A stretch of DNA of 64,000 nt, from assembly GCF_026537325.1 (NCBI RefSeq), contig NZ_JAFNMJ010000002.1, forward strand, positions 62,001 through 126,000, in the 5' to 3' direction. Shown here piece by piece: positions 25,590 to 33,892 of this stretch. The stretch comes from Bifidobacterium sp. B4142 (GTDB lineage Bacteria; Actinomycetota; Actinomycetes; Actinomycetales; Bifidobacteriaceae). The notes under the pieces were generated by a model, which saw only the letters and a program-made list of their open reading frames with translations, did not search any database and was not told the DNA's origin. The translations under genes and the position numbers were made by a program. Every line of letters starts with the position of its first letter. The first letter of the stretch is position 1.

Positions 25590-27218
25590 CTAAGCGTCCC
25601 CGTGGGGCTCCTCCTGGGGAGAGCTCGTGTCTGGCGGCGATGCCGATGCTTGTCCGTCTGTGGTGAGTGTGGGGATCTGCTCGGGCAGAGGTTTTCTGGG
25701 AAGGACGATGGTCTCTGTCTGATCGTTTGCAAGAGCCTGAGTTGACGAAGCATCATGCGGCTGGGAAACGGCGTCTCCTGAATCAGCGGCGTTCGAGGGC
25801 TGGTCATCTCCGGACGAGTGGCTTATTGCAGCCTGCGAATCCGCTTCGCCATCTGCATCCCCGTCGCTGGGGGCTGGGTTGCCGATGCCGCGGAAGTGAT
25901 CGCTCAGGCCTGAGTCTTCGTCTTGGGCAGCAGGAGCAACAGCTGGCTGCTTGCGTTGATCGTCACTGCCAAGGTCTGTGCTCTGGTCCTGCCCAATGGG
26001 CTTATTCTTGGCATCGGAGTGCCCCATGGCGGTCTGGGCCACAGCCAGATCAGCCATTTCCGCCCTGTTGATGGCGATGGTGGCTGAGCTTTCATCGGAC
26101 GCTTCTGTCGGGGCGGGGTCCGGTTCTGGTGTCGGATTCTCCTGCAGCTCGGCTACAGAGGGGGCTTCAGCATTATCGTCGCCCAGCAGGGTGCCTACGG
26201 TGATGGTGGAGGGTGCACCGGCAGGTGACGGACTTGGCGTCTGCTCCTGGCGACGGGTGCGCTGGACCTGCTCATGATCGCCCAGCTGCTGGGCTAGGCG
26301 CTCAACCTGGGCTTTGAATTGGATGATCCGTTCGTTGTCCGCATGATCCAGGGCGGTGATGAAGTCGCCCACCTGCTCCATCTGCAGCCAGAGGTTGGCT
26401 CGGAGCATGATCAGGTCGTCCAGCCGAGCCCCCATCATCCTGCCGTAGGCTGCAATGACTGCATTGCGGCGGGATCCGTCCAGCTTGGCGAAGATCCAGG
26501 CCAGATCACGGGCAGGATCGTTGACCTGCATATCCTGCCAGCCGTAGAGTCCGCTCAGCCCGGAGCCTGCATAGAGCAGGTCTCCATCGGAGAAGCCTCC
26601 GTGCACGGTGCAGGTTTCAAAGGACCAGAGTCCGTCGGTCGCCACGATGGAGGCCCAGGAATCGGTGATTTCCTTGGGCACGTGGCCATCCATGCGCAGC
26701 CGCTTGATCCATCCCCGCAGTTGGGCTGCGATTTGAGCGGTGGAGAAGACCGGATATCCGTGGGTTTTCAGAAAATCAGGACGCACCCGGTGGATGGCGC
26801 CGATGGCGGTGCCTGCGGCGGTGCATTCGTTCAAGGTCAGCAGATGAAGGGGACGGATTCGGCCTGGGCAGTGGGTCATGACGGCAACAGCGGTGGTGCC
26901 GGTCGGACTATCGGCCCTCTCCCCGGGCTGGTAGGCCAATATGCGCTCGACCCGGAAGCCCATGGCCGCTATCTCTTTGGCATCGGCCAGGGCCTGAGCC
27001 GCCTTGACCCGAGCGGCCAGCCGACGTTTGCCGGCCTCCGAGCTGGTGGCCCAGACGTCGTAGACGTTGCCGGTTGCATCCTGGACCACGGCGCAGTCCA
27101 CGCCCTGTGTACGGTCCAGGCTGCTGAGCTGGTCGCAGTCCCGCGCACCGGTCATGGGCACCTCGGGCATGGTGGCCGATGCCAGGGCGGCCAGGGTCAG
27201 CTTCGTTCGTTCACTCAC
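25590..27218 (-). CDS. Aminoglycoside-phosphotransferase-fold protein, probably inactive, with long disordered tail
   Basis: About 542 residues from a GTG at 27218. The first 330 or so have the APH/choline kinase fold: an N-lobe, then TVHGGFSDGDLLY (H206) and GLYGWQDMQVNDPARDLAWI. Active kinases have HGD and IDW at these places. Here the catalytic Asp is Gly (HGG) and the metal-binding Asp is Gly (YGW, G226), while the structural DPARDLA is kept, so it is likely a pseudokinase. Residues about 350-542 are Ser/Asp/Glu/Pro/Gln-rich and look disordered. TATTAT lies 10 bases before the GTG with no good Shine-Dalgarno. It is divergent from the UvrD-like helicase. Confidence 0.75.
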   Translation of the reverse strand: MSERTKLTLAALASATMPEVPMTGARDCDQLSSLDRTQGVDCAVVQDATGNVYDVWATSSEAGKRRLAARVKAAQALADAKEIAAMGFRVERILAYQPGERADSPTGTTAVAVMTHCPGRIRPLHLLTLNECTAAGTAIGAIHRVRPDFLKTHGYPVFSTAQIAAQLRGWIKRLRMDGHVPKEITDSWASIVATDGLWSFETCTVHGGFSDGDLLYAGSGLSGLYGWQDMQVNDPARDLAWIFAKLDGSRRNAVIAAYGRMMGARLDDLIMLRANLWLQMEQVGDFITALDHADNERIIQFKAQVERLAQQLGDHEQVQRTRRQEQTPSPSPAGAPSTITVGTLLGDDNAEAPSVAELQENPTPEPDPAPTEASDESSATIAINRAEMADLAVAQTAMGHSDAKNKPIGQDQSTDLGSDDQRKQPAVAPAAQDEDSGLSDHFRGIGNPAPSDGDADGEADSQAAISHSSGDDQPSNAADSGDAVSQPHDASSTQALANDQTETIVLPRKPLPEQIPTLTTDGQASASPPDTSSPQEEPHGDA

Positions 27219-27321
27219 ACCCTCAAGGATAATACAAGGACTGTTGTGGATACGGTTGCCCACTAGACCACATGGGCACGCCGCCGCCGGTTCCGGTACC
27301 GGCCTTTGACACAATGGGGGT

Positions 27322-28812
27322 GTGCATGAGGATGAGGAACGATTGCTGGAGGGTCTGGATCCAGCCCAGCGGCAGGCGGCTAGCGTGCTTGACGGGCCTG
27401 TGAGGATTGTCGCGGGGGCCGGGGCTGGCAAGACCAGGACCATCACCCGGCGGATGGCCTATGCCTGTGCCAGCGGCAGCTGGGAGCCCTCCAGAACCTT
27501 GGCAGTTACCTTTTCGGCCCGTGCCGCAGCCGAGATGCGTGATCGTCTGACCAAGCTTGGCGTGTCGGCCTCCCTGCAGGCGGCGACCTTCCATTCGGCG
27601 GCCCTGCAGCAGCTCAGACGGGTCTGGCCCCAGGTCAGCGGGACCTACCCTCCCGATCTGATTGAGGATGTGGGTCCTCTGGTGTCCTCCTCCTACCAGA
27701 GGGTCTGCGGGCAGGAGGCCGACCCGGGCCAGGTCAGGGACCTGACGGCGGAAATCAATTGGGCCAAGGTGGGGCTGATTGCCCCTCAGGACTACGTTCG
27801 TGTCTGCGCGGCCAGTCACCGTCTGCCGCCGGCCGGTCTGGAGGCCGATCGAATGGCCGACCTGTACACGGTCTTCGAGAGCTCCAAGGCCGCCCATAAT
27901 CAGATGGACTTCAATGATATCCTCCTGCTGGTCTGCCACATATTGGAGGAAGACGGCCAGGCTGCTGCAGATATTCGAGACCGAATCGGCTGGCTGACCG
28001 TGGACGAATACCAGGATGTCTCGCCCCTGCAGCACCGGCTGCTCAAGCTCTGGCTCAACGGCAGGCAGAACCTCTGTGTGGTGGGGGACCCAGCCCAGAC
28101 CATCTACTCCTTTGCTGGAGCCACTTCCTACTATCTGCTGAACTTCCCCCAGGAATTCCCCGGCATTAAGGCAGATTTAGATCTGTCCACCGATTACCGG
28201 TCCACGGGTAGGGTAGTCCATTACGCCAACGGCATTCTGGCGCGCTCGCCGGTGCGTGACGACTATCTGAAGCTGGCTTCGGCCCGTCAGGCGGGCAGCA
28301 GGGTCGCGATGACACGTTATGAGGACGATGGCGATGAGGCTGGAGCCGTGGCCTCCCGTATATCCTCCATGATTCGGAAGGGGGCGCGGCCCGGCCAGTT
28401 TGCAATCCTGACCCGGATCAATGCCCAGCAGACCCTGATCTGCCGTGCCCTGCACGAACGCGGAATCGGCTATCGGGTGCGTACCGAGTCGGGCTGGCAG
28501 AACCAGTCGGTCGATCTGAGCAGGCAGGAAGTACTGGAACAGCTTGAGGGCGGCATGGGCCAGGGGAGGGTCACGGTCTCCACTATTCACGCTGCCAAGG
28601 GATTGGAGTTCGCTCATGTCTTCATTGTTGGCTGCGCCGAGGGGCTGATTCCCTTTGGCTCACCGCCGGAAGGAGATGCCCTGGAGGAGGAGCGCCGCCT
28701 CATGTACGTAGGGGTGACCCGAGCAGAGGACACCCTGCATCTTTCCTACGCGGAGCACAAGGATGGCAGCGCCTTCGTCCGACGCACCCCCAGCCGGTTC
28801 ATTCACCGCTGA
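27322..28812 (+). CDS. UvrD/Rep-type superfamily 1 DNA helicase, short form
   Basis: 496 residues, 3'-5' ATP-dependent helicase of DNA repair. Motifs in order: AGAGAGKTRTITRR (Walker A), VTFSARAAAEM, LTVDEYQDVSP (motif II), VVGDPAQTIYSF (III), LSTDYRS (IV), VSTIHAAKGLEFAHVFIVG (V) and RRLMYVGVTRAEDTLHLS (VI). The protein ends soon after motif VI, so the long C-terminal region and HRDC domain of actinobacterial UvrD2 are absent. GTG start with CACAAT six bases upstream, possibly leaderless. It is convergent with the Zincin_2 gene. Confidence 0.93.
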   Translation: MHEDEERLLEGLDPAQRQAASVLDGPVRIVAGAGAGKTRTITRRMAYACASGSWEPSRTLAVTFSARAAAEMRDRLTKLGVSASLQAATFHSAALQQLRRVWPQVSGTYPPDLIEDVGPLVSSSYQRVCGQEADPGQVRDLTAEINWAKVGLIAPQDYVRVCAASHRLPPAGLEADRMADLYTVFESSKAAHNQMDFNDILLLVCHILEEDGQAAADIRDRIGWLTVDEYQDVSPLQHRLLKLWLNGRQNLCVVGDPAQTIYSFAGATSYYLLNFPQEFPGIKADLDLSTDYRSTGRVVHYANGILARSPVRDDYLKLASARQAGSRVAMTRYEDDGDEAGAVASRISSMIRKGARPGQFAILTRINAQQTLICRALHERGIGYRVRTESGWQNQSVDLSRQEVLEQLEGGMGQGRVTVSTIHAAKGLEFAHVFIVGCAEGLIPFGSPPEGDALEEERRLMYVGVTRAEDTLHLSYAEHKDGSAFVRRTPSRFIHR

Positions 28813-28848
28813 GAACCAACGTCTCGTCCATCGGAACGTAGGGGGTGT

Positions 28849-30465
28849 TCAGTCCTGGCTGCTGTCAGGATCGCTCCTGTCTGAGTCATCCTGGTCCGGG
28901 TTGCTGTCGCGGGTGCTCTTCTGGTCGCCCGGAGCCTCGTGGCCCGAATGTTCCTGGTCATTTGCAGCGTGGGAATCAGAAGCTCCGGAGTCTGCGGAGG
29001 CGGTCGAATCGGCAGAGGAATCCTTTTCCTCGGCATTCAATAGTTTGTCCAGCTCGGCATCCCAGTCCACCGAGGGAGCGGAAGTGGCGTCCTTCTGCTC
29101 GGATTGCCCGTCTGCAGATGTAGATGCTCCGCCCTGGTCGCCTTCGACCTTAACAGGCAGCGAAGGCAGCAGATCAGGATGGGACCAGTGACTGTCACGG
29201 CCTTGGATTCCCTCCTCTGCGGTGATGCGCTCCCAAAGGTCGGCGGCCTCACGTAGCTGCTTGGGATGAAGATGCAGGCCCAGCAGGGACTCAAAGGTCT
29301 GTTCAGCCGGCCCTCCCACGGCACGCTCGCGTCGGGTCATCTCCCGCAGCTGCTCCAGGTGGGGCAGGTGGGCCATCCCGGCGTTCCAGACCACGCAATC
29401 CACCCAGCCATCCACCAGGGCCAGCAGGTCGCCCAGGCTGTGCAGGGCCTCTTTTTGCTCAGGGGTATCCTCAATGCCGACATTGCTGAGGTTGATGGCG
29501 CCAGCGATCGATTCGGGGTTGATTTGCTCAGCGTCGCGCAGCTGATCCTCCACAGCGTCCAGGTCGATAGAGACTCCCCGGGCATACTTGCCGATCAGGG
29601 CCTCGAAGCGCGGCATCAGCCAGGGGACGGCAGCGTAGAGCCGGGCGTGGGCGGCTTCCTTGAGGGCCATGTAGCGGGTGACCTCGTCCAGATCCAGCTG
29701 CAGGGATTTGGCGTAGGCCTTGATGTTCTGAGGTATGAGGGCTCCGGCGGGGTTCTTTAGCAACGGTATGCCCTGGTCGAATCCTCCGCGCACCTCCTTG
29801 GCCAGCTCGCCGGCGGCCTGACCTAGCTGCATGGCGAATGAGGTGTTCCCCAGCAGCCTCATCAGCGTGGTCGGATCCTTGAGGTTGTCAGGCAAGGGGA
29901 TGGGCACAGGTCCGGCGAACATCCCCGAAATCTCACCCTGGTCGAAACCTTGGAAGCGCTGGCTTATGACGGAGGTCAAGGCCTCGCTGACCGCCTGGGC
30001 CACCGGCGAGGCGAACTGAACCCAAGCGTCTATGCTGCCCTCGATCCATCCTGCACGGGTCAAGGCTTCGGTTTGGCCTGGGGCGGGGTCAAAGGCGCAG
30101 ACGGTGTCCAGCCAGAGGTTGGCTTCGCTCATGACTCGGGCCACCCGGTCGCTGTCCTCGGCTGTGACAGCGGTGTCGGACTGGTCGGCCCTGGTGCGCC
30201 CCAGGGCGATGTTCTTGGCCAGCGCAACGTTGATGGGCCCCTGGTCAGCCTGGGCCTGCATGTCAGCCGGAGTGTTCAGTCCTCCAGCCGTGAAAGCCTG
30301 AATCAGGGCCTGGACTTCGGCGGGTTTGGGCAACTGTTCGGCTCCCTGGGCAGCCATCTGGGAGCGGATGGACTCAGGCAGCTGAGAGAACTGACTCCAA
30401 GCCAGCTCGCCCTGCACCGGGCCGAAGCACTCAATGAGCCATTGGTGGATTGCATTCTCGTCCAT
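28849..30465 (-). CDS. Zincin_2 / DUF2342 family zinc-protease-like protein
   Basis: About 538 residues. The family core runs from about 130 to 420: SDRVARVMSEANLWLD, then YMALKEAAHARLYAAVPWL, then the DGWVDCVVWNAG segment near ALVDGWVD. EAAH-RL is the expected metal/active-site helix, but the residue before Glu is Lys rather than a His, so a full HEXXH zinc motif is not seen. The last 110 residues are extremely Ser/Asp/Glu-rich and disordered. The ATG at 30465 has GGAAA 7 bases upstream; the frame also runs to 30543. It is divergent from the Lon-like gene, a pairing conserved in actinobacteria. Function is unknown. Confidence 0.8.
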   Translation of the reverse strand: MDENAIHQWLIECFGPVQGELAWSQFSQLPESIRSQMAAQGAEQLPKPAEVQALIQAFTAGGLNTPADMQAQADQGPINVALAKNIALGRTRADQSDTAVTAEDSDRVARVMSEANLWLDTVCAFDPAPGQTEALTRAGWIEGSIDAWVQFASPVAQAVSEALTSVISQRFQGFDQGEISGMFAGPVPIPLPDNLKDPTTLMRLLGNTSFAMQLGQAAGELAKEVRGGFDQGIPLLKNPAGALIPQNIKAYAKSLQLDLDEVTRYMALKEAAHARLYAAVPWLMPRFEALIGKYARGVSIDLDAVEDQLRDAEQINPESIAGAINLSNVGIEDTPEQKEALHSLGDLLALVDGWVDCVVWNAGMAHLPHLEQLREMTRRERAVGGPAEQTFESLLGLHLHPKQLREAADLWERITAEEGIQGRDSHWSHPDLLPSLPVKVEGDQGGASTSADGQSEQKDATSAPSVDWDAELDKLLNAEEKDSSADSTASADSGASDSHAANDQEHSGHEAPGDQKSTRDSNPDQDDSDRSDPDSSQD

Positions 30466-30559
30466 TGCTTTGTTTCCAGTCCTCGCCAAGGCAGGTCGCC
30501 CGCCGCTTAGGTTGGCGTCTGCCGGGATTATCGTCTTCATCAACCATAATATTGGAGCT

Positions 30560-31426
30560 ATGACACTTCCGCACGGGAAATCGGATCACTGCGCCACAGG
30601 CGCACCCGAAAGGCAAATCGGGACACTTGGCGGACCCACCCGCAAAATGCTGGTCGGTGGTCTTTTGGTCATTCTGGCCCTCTTGGTGCTTTTCCTTCCT
30701 TCGCCCTACACCATCGAGACGCCCGGCCCCACCCAGGATGTGCTGGGAAGTTCAAAAGGATCACCAGTCATCAAGGTGAAGGGTGGTCAGGTCCATCGTG
30801 ACAAGGGCAGGCTGCTGATGACCACGGTCAATGCCCGCGGAATCTCCGGCTACCCGGCCTCAAATCTGGACGCCCTGGTGGGCTGGGCCGACCCTCACGC
30901 CACGGTGCTTCCCCAAGAGGCCGTGGTGCCTCCCGGACAGAGCGTGGAGGAGTACAAGCGCCAGGAGCAGGGCGATATGCACGGCTCCCAGAAGGCTGCC
31001 TCGGCCCAGGCTCTGGCCTTCCTCAAGGCTCGTGGATATGACGTATCAGGTCTGCAGTTCAGCATGAGGGTGGCCGACATAGGCGGCCCTTCGGCCGGAC
31101 TCATGTATACCCTGGGGGCCATCGACAAGATCACCCCCGAGCAGGAGACCGGTGGCCTGACCATTGCCGGGACCGGCACCATGGATGAGAAAGGGCGAGT
31201 CGGGGCCATCGGCGGCATTCAGCTGAAGATGCTGGGGGCCAGACGGGACGGCGCCGCCTGGTTCCTGGCCCCAGCCGCCAACTGCTCACAGGTGGCAGGC
31301 CATGTGCCCGAAGGACTGCGCGACGTGCGGGTGTCCACCCTGGATGAGGCCTACAAGGCCCTGGTGGCCATCGGCCATGGCCAGGGGGAGGTGCTGCCCC
31401 GCTGCACGGCCGCCAAGGGCAGGTAA
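30560..31426 (+). CDS. Membrane-anchored Lon-like serine peptidase (S16), PDZ-less
   Basis: 288 residues. One N-terminal membrane helix (about 29-46) is followed by the YlbL-like extracellular part and the S16 domain with Ser178 in DIGGPSAGLMY and Lys223 in AIGGIQLKMLGA, the Lon Ser-Lys dyad. Related YlbL/Rv3194c proteins carry a PDZ domain between the SQKAASAQAL helix and the catalytic segment. Here only about 15 residues separate them, so the PDZ is missing. The start is the ATG at 30560; GGAG is too close, and TAATAT sits seven bases before it. It is divergent from Zincin_2 and precedes the DUF3052 gene. Confidence 0.88.
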   Translation: MTLPHGKSDHCATGAPERQIGTLGGPTRKMLVGGLLVILALLVLFLPSPYTIETPGPTQDVLGSSKGSPVIKVKGGQVHRDKGRLLMTTVNARGISGYPASNLDALVGWADPHATVLPQEAVVPPGQSVEEYKRQEQGDMHGSQKAASAQALAFLKARGYDVSGLQFSMRVADIGGPSAGLMYTLGAIDKITPEQETGGLTIAGTGTMDEKGRVGAIGGIQLKMLGARRDGAAWFLAPAANCSQVAGHVPEGLRDVRVSTLDEAYKALVAIGHGQGEVLPRCTAAKGR

Positions 31427-31438
31427 GACAAGGCCGGT

Positions 31439-31475
31439 CCAATTAATTGGTGAATTCCGGCAGTCTTGTTATGCT
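31439..31475 (+). promoter_or_regulatory. Promoter of the DUF3052 gene with a palindrome on its -35
   Basis: TTGGTG (31447-31452) and TATGCT (31470-31475) are spaced 17 bp, and the -10 is six bases before the GTG start. CCAATTAATTGG, a perfect 12-bp palindrome at 31439-31450, overlaps the -35. Confidence 0.55.
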
Positions 31476-31481
31476 GAAGCC

Positions 31482-31898
31482 GTGGCTGAGACTACAACCT
31501 ATACAGCGGAAGAGTTCGGTTTTCATCCCGGCGATATCGTCCAGGAATGGATGTGGGACGACGATGTCGACGACGGGATCCGGACTAGGATCGAGGATCT
31601 GACCGGCGAAGAGCTGGTGGACGAGGACTATGACGCAGCCGTGGATGGGGTCATCATCTGGTGGCGGGACGGTGATGCCGAAGACGATCTGGCGGATACC
31701 ATCATGGATGCCTCGGCCATGGTCAACAAGGGCGCACCTTTCTGGGTGCTGACTCCCAAACCCGGCAGACCTGGAGCTTCGGCGCCAGGGGTCGTCTCCA
31801 ATGCGGCCAAGACTGCGGGCATGAACGCCCTGATGCCCACCACCGTCAGCAAGGATTGGAACGCCACCCAGCTGCGGGCTTTCGGCAAGGGCAAGTAA
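31482..31898 (+). CDS. DUF3052 family protein
   Basis: 138 residues, acidic N-terminal half. GFHPGDIVQEWMWDDDVDDG, then GVIIWWRDGD, and the C-terminal NAAKTAGMNALMPTTVS match the actinobacterial DUF3052 family (Rv2239c-like), whose role is not established. The start is GTG with no ribosome site but with a well-spaced promoter ending six bases upstream, so it is probably translated from a leaderless transcript. It ends at a long hairpin shared with the convergent MFS exporter. Confidence 0.88.
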   Translation: MAETTTYTAEEFGFHPGDIVQEWMWDDDVDDGIRTRIEDLTGEELVDEDYDAAVDGVIIWWRDGDAEDDLADTIMDASAMVNKGAPFWVLTPKPGRPGASAPGVVSNAAKTAGMNALMPTTVSKDWNATQLRAFGKGK

Positions 31899-31950
31899 GA
31901 CTCCTGGCTGTAACGGCGCCTGCGTCGGCTCGACATATCGCATAAGCGCC

Positions 31951-32009
31951 AATGAACGAGGTGTCGGGCATCAGGATCAAACATGCCCGACACCTCCTTG
32001 TCGTTCATG
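31951..32009. terminator. Long bidirectional terminator hairpin
   Basis: A perfect 14-bp stem, GAGGTGTCGGGCAT (31958-31971) with ATGCCCGACACCTC (31983-31996), is extended by ATGAACGA/TCGTTCAT after a small bulge. The flanking genes converge. Confidence 0.8.
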
Positions 32010-32045
32010 AGGAATTCACGGAGGAATCCGTCTGGACAACGGCCC

Positions 32046-33590
32046 TTACCGCTCGCCCTTCTCAGCAACGGCAGGAGCCACCGTCGTGGCCTTGTTTTGA
32101 TATTCAGCCAGCAGCGTGCGCGAGCGGATATCGCAGAGGTTGGCCACCAAGGCGATTATCAGGATGACCAGGCCCACCAGGAATATCCAATGCAGGCCGT
32201 CGAAGACGATGGTGCGGGCCGGTCCCAGCAGGCGAGAGGGGATGCTCCCTGCTGTGGCCGGGTTGATCATGCTGTTCATCATGTCTTCGGTCAGCCCCTT
32301 ATGCTGGGGCACCTCGCGGGCGATGACCGTGTTCATGACGATGCCGAAGATTGAGACCATCAGGGTCTGCCCTAGGGAACGGGCCAGTGTGTTGAAGCTG
32401 GTCGAGGCGCCCACATCACCTGCTGGCACCACGCTCTGGGCGGTGATGGTCGAGGTGGTGATGGTCAGGCCGAAGCCGAAACCGACTACGGCGGAAATGA
32501 CCAGAAAGACCCAGTAGGCGGTGGCCTGTGGGACGGCTATGTAACAGACGCAGGCTGTCAGGATGAAGGCCAGGCCGATATTGGTGGCCCGGTGCGGCGG
32601 GTGGTGCATGGTCAGAGGTCCGGCCAGGTAGGCGCCCAGGAGCCAAAGAATGGAAGAGGGGGTGACCACGAAACCGCCCAGGGAGGGGTTCATTCCCAGA
32701 ACAGACTGCATCCAGATGGGCATGTAGGTGTCGAAGCCCATGAGGAATCCGGCCACCAGGAGCATGCAGATGTTCTGGATGACGAAGGTCCTGATCCGAA
32801 AGAGTCGCAGGGGCAGGATGGGATCTTCCTGGCGGCCCTCGACATGAAGAAGCAGGGCAAAGGTGACCACGGTGGCCGCAATCAGAACCAAGGTGATCCG
32901 CGCATCGCCCGCCGATCCCAGGCTCTGCAGGCCGAGCATCAGGCAGATCAGGCAGATGCTGAGCAGCCCGATGCCGATGTAGTCGACGCGGGTTTTACGC
33001 GCCTGGATATGTTCGCTCAGGAAGAGCTGGATCATGATGATGACCAGCAGGCCGATGGGCACGTTGATGGCGAAGACCCAGTGCCAGCTTATCTGCTGGA
33101 CGATGAAGCCTCCCAGCAGGGGGGCGATGATGGAGGCGATACCCCAGGCCGAACCGTTCAGACCGATCATGCCCGCCCGCTTGTCCAGGGGATAGATGTC
33201 GGCCAGAACCGTGTATGTCAGCGGCTGGATGGCGCCTGCCCCCAAGCCCTGCAGAAAACGCGCGCTGATCAGCTGGGGCATGGATTGGGAAAGGGCGCAC
33301 AGGGTGGACCCGATCACGAAGACCAGCAGGCCGATGGTCAGCAGCGGCTTGCGGCCGAAGCGGTCCGAAAGCTTGCCGTAGATGGGTGTGGTGACCGCCG
33401 TCATGAGCAGATAGATGGAGTAGACCCAGTTCATGATGGACAGCCCATGCAGGTCCCCGATGATGGTGGGCATGGCGGTGGAGACGATGGTCCCCTCGAT
33501 GGCCGTCATGAAGGTGGCAATAAAGACCGCCACTGTCACCAAGGTGCGGTTGGTCTTTCTGCCACTGCCTGTATCGACTGTCTGTGACAA
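32046..33590 (-). CDS. MFS multidrug exporter, DHA2 (EmrB/QacA) family
   Basis: 514 residues with 14 predicted membrane segments. TM1 carries FIATFMTAIEGTIVSTAMPT, followed by the MFS motif A-type loop YGKLSDRFGRKPLL, the ARFLQGLGAGAIQPLTYTVL segment, and antiporter motif C-like GSAWGIASIIAPLLGG in TM5. It probably expels drugs or lipophilic compounds using proton motive force. The start is a TTG at 33590 with AGAGGGGG 6 bases upstream. It is a lone gene, and no regulator is adjacent. Confidence 0.92.
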   Translation of the reverse strand: MSQTVDTGSGRKTNRTLVTVAVFIATFMTAIEGTIVSTAMPTIIGDLHGLSIMNWVYSIYLLMTAVTTPIYGKLSDRFGRKPLLTIGLLVFVIGSTLCALSQSMPQLISARFLQGLGAGAIQPLTYTVLADIYPLDKRAGMIGLNGSAWGIASIIAPLLGGFIVQQISWHWVFAINVPIGLLVIIMIQLFLSEHIQARKTRVDYIGIGLLSICLICLMLGLQSLGSAGDARITLVLIAATVVTFALLLHVEGRQEDPILPLRLFRIRTFVIQNICMLLVAGFLMGFDTYMPIWMQSVLGMNPSLGGFVVTPSSILWLLGAYLAGPLTMHHPPHRATNIGLAFILTACVCYIAVPQATAYWVFLVISAVVGFGFGLTITTSTITAQSVVPAGDVGASTSFNTLARSLGQTLMVSIFGIVMNTVIAREVPQHKGLTEDMMNSMINPATAGSIPSRLLGPARTIVFDGLHWIFLVGLVILIIALVANLCDIRSRTLLAEYQNKATTVAPAVAEKGER

Positions 33591-33718
33591 TCCGAACCCC
33601 CTCTTATGCGGTATATACGGTGTGTTTCTCTTCTTTTGCGGGCAAGGCCCGAATTCCTAGAGGATTATAGCCGCACCTTGCGGCCTTGTCACCGTGTATT
33701 CTGCTAAGGTAGTGTGCT

Positions 33719-33792
33719 GGTCCCGTGGCTCAGTTGGTTAGAGCGCCACCTTTACACGGTGGATGTCCCCGGTTCGAGTCCGGGCGGGACCA
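33719..33792 (+). tRNA. tRNA-Val (anticodon UAC)
   Basis: A full 74-base cloverleaf. Acceptor GGTCCCG pairs with CGGGACC, the anticodon stem is CCACC/GGTGG with loop TTTACAC (anticodon TAC), and the T arm is CCCGG-TTCGAGT-CCGGG. Discriminator A; CCA is not encoded. Confidence 0.97.
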
Positions 33793-33892
33793 CAGGGGTT
33801 TTAGGGGTGTGTGCCCGAAGTTGCGTCTTAGCGCTCACGTAGAATCGATGCACGAAGATCGTTGGCAAGAAAGGTCAGGAGGTCGATGCCTG

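Noticed and set aside
26319-27266. 315-residue plus-strand frame opposite the kinase-fold gene
   Set aside because: Gly/His/Gln-rich antisense shadow; the minus strand has recognisable fold motifs.
33725-33892. Upstream extension of the DivIVA-like protein
   Set aside because: It would begin inside the tRNA-Val gene; AGGAGG before the ATG at 33893 marks the real start.
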